Assembly (NCBI GenBank): GCA_964006375.1
Contig: OZ023270.1
Span: 51,085,120-51,149,119, forward strand
DNA: 64,000 nt
Source of the DNA: Tillus elongatus
Lineage: Eukaryota; Arthropoda; Insecta; Coleoptera; Cleridae
Direction of reading: 5' to 3'
The first letter of the stretch is position 1. Every line of letters begins with the position of its first letter. The position numbers were made by a program, and so were the translations under genes. The notes beneath the pieces were generated by a model that did no database searches, had not been told where the DNA came from, and worked only from the letters and a program-made list of their open reading frames with translations. Below, piece after piece: positions 56,344 through 64,000 of this stretch.

Positions 56344-56661
56344 TGGATGTTAATTGCACTTGTTGATATTAAATCCATACGTAAACATTTAATATACTTT
56401 ATTATTTCACTAACTGAATAAACTATATGATACATTTAACTATAAAACAATGACAACAGCACATAACAGATAACTGACCGAGCGTGGAGAGACGTATCTT
56501 CACTGTGTCGGTTGGTAGCGAGGAGAGAGCGAGAGAGATCCCTGGTGTCTCTTATATAGTAGTTCTTGACAGCTTGCTGTCGAATAACGTAACGCAACGT
56601 TTAGCTGTCAAGAGAAACATAGGGTAGTGTTGACTAAAACACTGCGGTCGGAACCACCGCC

Positions 56662-56664
<3 letters not shown>
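56344..56664 (-). repeat. 5' LTR of CsRn1-like element
   Basis: 321 bp with TG...CA ends on the minus strand. Contains CTATATAAGAGACACC (near 56560), a good TATA box. Confidence 0.85.

Positions 56665-56747
<83 letters not shown>
56665..56747. repeat. (TA)n microsatellite
   Basis: Right neighbour of the CsRn1-like element. Confidence 0.95.
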
Positions 56748-56750
<3 letters not shown>

Positions 56751-57409
56751 GTCATTAGATAGTTACCTGCTATAAGGCCGATTCTACGGTTTAAGTCACG
56801 ATTACATCAGCCAGGCTCTCCACCGACCCGGGCTTTCTTTTGATAATTTATTTGACAACAAACCAAGACGATCTACAAGGAATGAAGCTCCCGTAATTCT
56901 ATCCATTTTTTTCATTTACAATACAATTGTATCCTACTGTGTTTCACAAAAATGTGAATTTTGTCGTGACTGCAATTAATAATTAAATAAATAGCACAAA
57001 TAACTTTAGCTGAGAATTCATTAAACAATTTTACAGCACGTATTTCCGTTTTTCAGAACAATATTGATTAACAATTACTGCTGAATTGAATACATTATAG
57101 ATGATTTTTTTATTGATTATTTTTAAGTATTTTATTTAAAAGAAATGTTTATTGATTTTTGAGTATTAACTGATTTGATTATTTAGAAAACTACATTAAT
57201 ATTCTGTTTATAATATTTTAAGACCCTTATTTTATGAGCTACCGCGACAGATGTCCTCTCAGACTCCCACACATTTTAAAGGAAGAAATTGACTCACGTT
57301 TAGTCACTGAACTATCCATTTCACCTTCACGAGAAATTTTACATTTTAACAAAATGCCTTAAACATCAATCACCCAAATTTTCCAAGCTTCTGCAATGAT
57401 AACTGAATA
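56748..57409. other. Unassigned
   Basis: No feature recognised. It may include the 5' region of the decayed gypsy element that follows. Confidence 0.3.
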
Positions 57410-57784
57410 CCAGCGGGGCTAAAAACAATTGGCCTATTTTTCCAATCAATGCAGAACCTATATTCTTTGTTATAAAAAACAAGGCGACACATCCGATGAT
57501 TTACACTGTAATAGGATGATTATAGAATTTATTAAAGCAAAAATTATTGGTGAAGCTAGGGACATTTTAATGAAATTAGATACCCTCACGTGGGAAAACA
57601 GTGAAAGCGCGTTGAAAGCTCAATATACAGATCTAAGATCTGAAGATTTATTAATGACAGACCTAACGACTACCTATGTGAGGAAAATTCAGACGGCTAC
57701 CAATTTTTATAACGGTATTCAAGAAAAGCAAAAAATGCTCTATGAGCATATTGCTTTACGGACACTTAACGAAGTAATAAAAAC

Positions 57785-59459
<1,675 letters not shown>

Positions 59460-59739
59460 TAAAAACGCACAAGAAACAAAAGTACGAAACGGCAAAAATT
59501 TGCATTTCTGAGCCATATCATAGTCACTTGCGTCTTCTAAATATTCCCAATCTAAAAACAGCACTGCTCGAATGTCACCGCATTGACAATGAGCAGATGC
59601 AAGTAAACTTTCTAAAGGTTGTTACAGATAAAGACGAAGCTCATTTTCGTCAAGGCAATAAAAATCCACCACCACAAAAACTACCTGTGACTAACGAAAT
59701 GACAAATGATTTTTACACAAAATTTAGAAACACCACACA

Positions 59740-60350
59740 GCTTATATATTCATCGTGTACAGTGAAGATGTGCCTGTGAACAGTGTTATCAGTCACACAG
59801 CTGTTCGTGAGAGATATAATTTATATCTGTAGTTTTATTATCATTGCGACATCGTGATGGATAGCAGCCCTTATGGGGAAGGTGGCGAAAAATCGCCGCT
59901 AGCTAAGGAAAGTACTAATAATATTAATTTAGAGCTAATTTCAAATAGTATACAAAAAGATGTGATCGTTAATAATTCATCTACAATTATAAATTCGGGA
60001 ATAATAAAAGATAAGCGTGAAAGAAATATCAACTTTGATAATAAATTTAATACGGAAGATACAGGGCCATTTCAATTATTTATAGAACACGAAACTGAAA
60101 ATGTGGGTAGATTACACCCTATGCAAATAAATTAATTATCAAATGAATTGCAAACAAATATTATTGAAGTTGCCCCAGTAGGACGAAGACGTGTTAAAAT
60201 AATTACTAAAACATCGAGTGCTGCAAACAACCTAGTTTCTGATTCTATTTTTAAACAAAAACAACTAATTTTCTATATACCTTCTCATTTAAGAGCATAT
60301 TTTATCACGAAAATAATTACCTTACATTTACTAATTGTATTAAACACGAC
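59740..60350 (+). pseudogene. LINE ORF1-like fragment
   Basis: After a leader-like stretch, an ATG at 59854 opens a frame with GPFQLFIEHETENVGRLHPM. A stop at 60133 and a shift separate it from IIEVAPVGRRRVKIITKTSS and IFYIPSHLRAYFI. This block is the nucleic-acid-binding region of insect Jockey-group ORF1 (gag-like) proteins. It lacks the zinc knuckles and any RT. The 3' truncation is unusual for a LINE insertion, so later deletion is likely. Confidence 0.62.
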
Positions 60351-60353
60351 ATA

Positions 60354-63135
60354 ACAAATACGACGAATCTGTCTACGTAAAATCATACCGATACCCCTAT
60401 AATCTCAAAACTGAAATTCAAGATCAAATACAAAAATTATTAGACAGTAAAATCATTATACCATCGATATCACCTTATGCATCACCTGCATGGATTGTAC
60501 CGAAACGTATCGCTTAATCGGGGAAACGAAAATGGCGTCTAGTTATCGATTAGTGGAGACTAAATATGAAAACCGTTAACGATAAATACCCCTTACCGAG
60601 AATAGATCAGATACTTGATAGTTTAGGTAAATGTATGTATTTCACGACACTTGATCTTGCCGAAGGTTTTCACCAAAATGACCTTGGTGCAAACAGTATT
60701 GAGAGAACTGATTTTAGTGTTAACAATGGGCACTATGGATATGTGCGCATATCCTTTGGCTTGCGTAATTTTCCCAGTACCTTCCAGCGGGTAATGGATA
60801 ATGTCCTTATGGAATTCCTTTATAAATCTTGCTTTGTGTACATGGACCATATTGTCATCTTTTCCAAATCTTTACAAGAATATTTAGTACATCTAAAACA
60901 GATTTTTTCAAAATTACAAGGATTTAACCTCAAGGAACTAGACAAGTCTGAATTCTTCCATAAAGAAGTCGACTTTCTAGGACATGTGGTCACTACCCTA
61001 GGAATGCGACCTAACCGGAATTAGATCAGAGCCATAAATTATCCTAAACTAAAGTCCCAAAAAGAAATAAAATCATTTCTTGGCTTGATAGATTACAGAC
61101 GTTTAATTAAAAATTTCGGAAAAGTTGTGTTCACCTTAACAAAATGTCCTAAATGAGATTGACATAAAACATATCGAATACGTTGAAGCTTTAAGAAAGG
61201 AAAAGAACTAATCACAAATTCCCCAATATTGATCTACCCTGACTTTAATAAAAGTTTTCACTTAACTACAGACGCTAGCAATATCGCTATAGGATGTGTT
61301 GTGTCACAAAATAACAAGTCCTTGGCCTCTTATATTCGCATATTCCGCAGGAAGAAACTATTTAACAATGGCAAAAGAACTTTTGGCAATAGTTGAAAAT
61401 ACAAAAAATATTTTAGGCCTTGCCTCTTTGGCAATACATTCACAATCTAAACGGATCATAAATCACTTGTATGGTTATTTTCCATTAAAGAACCAAATTC
61501 GCGTTTAGTAAACTGGCCGTTAAAATAAGAAGAATATGACTACGATATAAAGTATTGGAAAGGTAATGAAAACGTTGTACCTGATGCCGTATCTTGCGTC
61601 GAAATCAACGCAGTTGAAGACGATGACGATCTAGCGTCAATATTCAATACGTTAGATCCATCGGAACTTACGGTATTAACTAATGACAATCTCAACGAAC
61701 TAGGACTTAACATTTAAGAAGACAAACAATCTTCCGATTCTCAAACACAACATACCTCTGCCGAAAATCCTGTTTTTAATATGCCTGTTTCAGAAAACTT
61801 CTTAAGTCATGTTAAATCTGAAATAGTTATGTATTATGGCGTTAACAACGAAATAAGGACAGATACCGTATTTAAAGATAAACGCTATAGAGTGTACATT
61901 CAACGCAAACAAGAATTACTGCAAATAACTGAATTTTTAAAATCTTATATTAATCCAAACAATAATTACGGCGCAGTATTTTTGGACACATAACTTGAAC
62001 ACAACCTTAGATTAATAGCTTCTACTCTTTTAATAGTCCTGTTAAAATAATTAAATGTACAAAACACTTACAAGACGGAACGAAAATGCAAGAACAAAAA
62101 GGAAAAATTCCGGATATGAACAAAATCATAACGGCATTAATGAAACGTATGCAAAATTAAAAACTATATTTTATTGGCCACATATGACAATTCATATTAA
62201 TTACTATAAATAAATGTGAAATATGTTTGCAAGAAAAAAATGACCGTAACACTTATAAACCCCCATTTCAAGGATCCTTGGTCGCTTCTAGACCCTCCAA
62301 GTTACGTTTTGATGTACTCAGCTTCGATAATTGGAAATTCTTAACAATAGCTGATTTATTTAGCACATATGCACAGGCGTATTACATCACCGATACTACG
62401 ACGCTGGCCATAGCCAACAAACTACGTCACTTCTTCTCTAACCATAATTAACCTTCTAAAATGGTCTCAAATTCTGGCCGAGAATTCGAAAATGCTGTAC
62501 TCAAAAGGTTTTGTTCCCTATTTAAAATCAATTTACACATCACTACCCCTCAAAATCCTAATTCAAATTCACCCATAGAACGTTTACACTGGACACTATT
62601 AGAAAAAATACGTGTCCTTAAGGTCCAAAATCCCAATGAGGAGTCCCCAATCTCTTATGTAATCTATAATCAGTCGATACACTCTTCAACGGGTCACTCT
62701 CCTTTTAAGCTTCTATATGACCCATAGGATGATTTACCACCTATCGATCCCCATCAAACGGTCTTTGAATATAATATAATATAATATAACAATAAACGTT
62801 TGCCATAAATAGTTCTGTTTTATAACGCCATTTATCACAAGCAAAAACAAAAAGCAAAAGACTGACTGGAGAAAACGAACGAAACTCGAAAAGAAAATAT
62901 TCAAATAAATGAGGAAAACGTTGCGATTAGAGTACCAGCAGTCGAAAAGGCTGACCCTTTTTATAAAATATATTCTGATCCAATTCAGTTGCCACATAAC
63001 AAGCTACTTCTTCCCCATTCGAGAAAACAAACACCCCACCTTACTAAGACCAAAAGAACTAAAAATAAATGTCCTCCTTAACAGAATGCTGTACCTATGC
63101 CTGAAGACGATCCTGTCCCTTCAACTTCAGCCAGT
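60354..63135 (+). pseudogene. pol: Gypsy Pol relic (RT-RNase H-integrase)
   Basis: Order preserved but broken by many stops: KSYRYPYNLKTEIQDQI, DKYPLPRIDQILDSLG, YFTTLDLAEGFHQ, then YMDH in place of YMDD, FLGHVVTTLGMRPN (open 60566-61024); RNase H DASNIAIG near 61270 and TDHKSL-like sequence near 61455; integrase pieces at 62227-62727 with VSNSGREFENAVL, NPNSNSPIERLHWTLLE and NQSIHSSTGHSPF. The mutated RT active site and numerous stops mean it is long dead. Protease was not found. Confidence 0.82.
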
Positions 63136-63139
63136 CCAA

Positions 63140-64000
63140 ACTAGTGGATATTTTAAAGACTATATGCACCCTTGCATTGTCTTCGTGGAAAAGAACTTTT
63201 TCTTTGCCAAATGCGGTAGTTTTTTCTTCAAATCGTCATTAAATCGGTCCAATAAGTTGGTATAATATTCGTCATTTGTTGTTCTTCCCTTTTTAAGGCA
63301 ATAAATGTGGATTATACCGGGTGCATCCCAAAAAACGGTCGCAATGAGTTTATTGGCTGACAAAACCCACCTTGGCCTCTTCGTCGCCGATTTGGACGGA
63401 GAAACCCACTGTTTTGACTGATGCTTGGTCTTTGGTGTGTTGTGGTGAATCCATGTTTCATCCACGGTTACGAAATCGCGCAAAAACTCGTCCCTATTGC
63501 GGTTGAAAAACGCCAAACACTCCTTCTAAGTTGTCACACGATTGCGTTTGTGATCGCTTGTGAGCAAACGCGGCACCCATCTTGCGGATAGCTTTCTCAT
63601 ACCCAAGTGATCATGCAAAATCGAAACCACTGAGCCATGTGATATGCCTTTAGCTTCCACAATCTCCCGCACTTTCAATCTTCGATCGGTCAACACCATA
63701 TCGTGAATTTTTTCAATTTCTTCGGGTGTAGCGACCTCAACTGGGCGTCCAGAAGGTTCGGCGTCATTTGTGCTTGTACGGCCGCAACGAGATTCAGTAA
63801 ACCACTTTTTCACCATGGAAATTGATGTTACAGAGTCCCTATAGTATCTATCAAGCATAGCCTTGGTTTGAGTAATGTTTTTTCCGCGAAAAAGTAATGT
63901 TTGATGAGCACACGAAATTCACTTTTTTCCATTTTCGTTATAACTCAAGAGGTTGTCTGCTTCCAATGGCTATCTAACACAAACTAAATGACGCAGCTTG
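63140..64000 (-). pseudogene. Mariner transposase, 3'-truncated and frameshifted
   Basis: Minus-strand mariner transposase starting at ATG 63933 (MEKSEFRVLIKHYF). One extra T near 63895 shifts the frame before MLDRYYRDSVTSISMVKKWF. The DNA-binding region contains GRPVEVATPEEIEKIH and ISHGSVVSILHDHLGMRKLSARWVP. A stop and shift near 63520 is followed by FVTVDETWIHH (first Asp), SKQWVSPS, ATVFWDAPGIIHI and LLDRFNDDLKKKLPHLAKKK, then a frameshift just before the second Asp, where the copy ends. The sequence upstream of the ATG (63934-64000) is its 5' UTR and presumably TIR, running to the window edge. Confidence 0.85.

Larger units (their letters stand above)
54011..56664 (-). mobile_element. 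CsRn1-type Ty3/gypsy deletion derivative
   Basis: Minus-strand element with a 321-bp 5' LTR (56664-56344, TGTGGCGG to CATCCA), primer site, gag, and pol truncated after RT, then joined at about 54107 to the last 97 bp of the 3' LTR. RNase H, integrase and most of the 3' LTR are missing. Both outer ends lie in (TA)n, which hides the target duplication. The gag CHCC box and tRNA-Trp-type primer site identify the CsRn1 clade. Confidence 0.85.

Noticed and set aside
59854..60354. Treating this block as protease or gag end of the decayed gypsy element
   Set aside because: The GPFQLFIEH and GRLHPM pattern belongs to LINE ORF1-type proteins, and no aspartic protease motif is present.

Overview
This window is eukaryotic and looks like a transposon-dense intergenic stretch of an insect genome. 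The evidence is two env-bearing LTR retroelements of the errantivirus type with tRNA-Ser primer sites, insect-style Tc1/mariner transposases, Jockey/CR1-like LINEs, a tRNA-derived SINE and about fifteen long (TA)n arrays. The species cannot be fixed from the sequence; a beetle-like genome would fit. I see no complete host gene. The only candidate host-type coding sequence is a short spliced, frameshifted remnant at 97-553 that I do not recognise.

Layout. 1-8426: a LINE scrap, the unknown coding remnant, an AT-core repeat, a Tc1/mariner element with unusually long terminal inverted repeats and an open transposase (1838-3905), and a LINE with two ORFs (4017-8426). 8427-10829: unassigned DNA, a variable tandem array and part of a second LINE family (LINE-B) on the minus strand. 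10830-18409: errantivirus-like element 1, inserted in LINE-B. 15510-22372: a near-perfect palindrome of about 3.43 kb per arm, containing a second, inverted copy of element 1's integrase, env and LTR. 22373-30640: a SINE, a hammerhead-type fold-back repeat, AT-core repeats, mariner remnants and another LINE-B copy. 30642-38664: errantivirus-like element 2, with open gag, pol and env and LTRs that look identical; it splits an old minus-strand mariner. 39686-44395: a cluster of Penelope-like DNA with tandem units of about 311 bp carrying hammerhead ribozyme cores, and inverted 629-bp arms around a GIY-YIG endonuclease fragment. 44548-53928: microsatellites, mariner and integrase relics, a second SINE copy, a minus-strand mariner with a putative intron, and a large palindrome with a canonical-looking hammerhead at its centre. 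54011-56664: a CsRn1-type Ty3/gypsy deletion derivative. 57410-63135: a strongly decayed Ty3/gypsy element interrupted by an AT-core repeat and a LINE ORF1 fragment. 63140-64000: a mariner transposase remnant.

How the parts relate. Most relationships are nesting. Element 1 sits in LINE-B, element 2 sits in a mariner, an AT-core repeat sits in a gypsy gag (removing it restores the frame), and several elements sit directly in (TA)n. The most interesting signals are the repeated hammerhead cores next to Penelope-type GIY-YIG sequence, the apparently intact element 2, and the palindromic duplication centred on a (TA)n tract. All motif, pairing and identity statements were made by eye.
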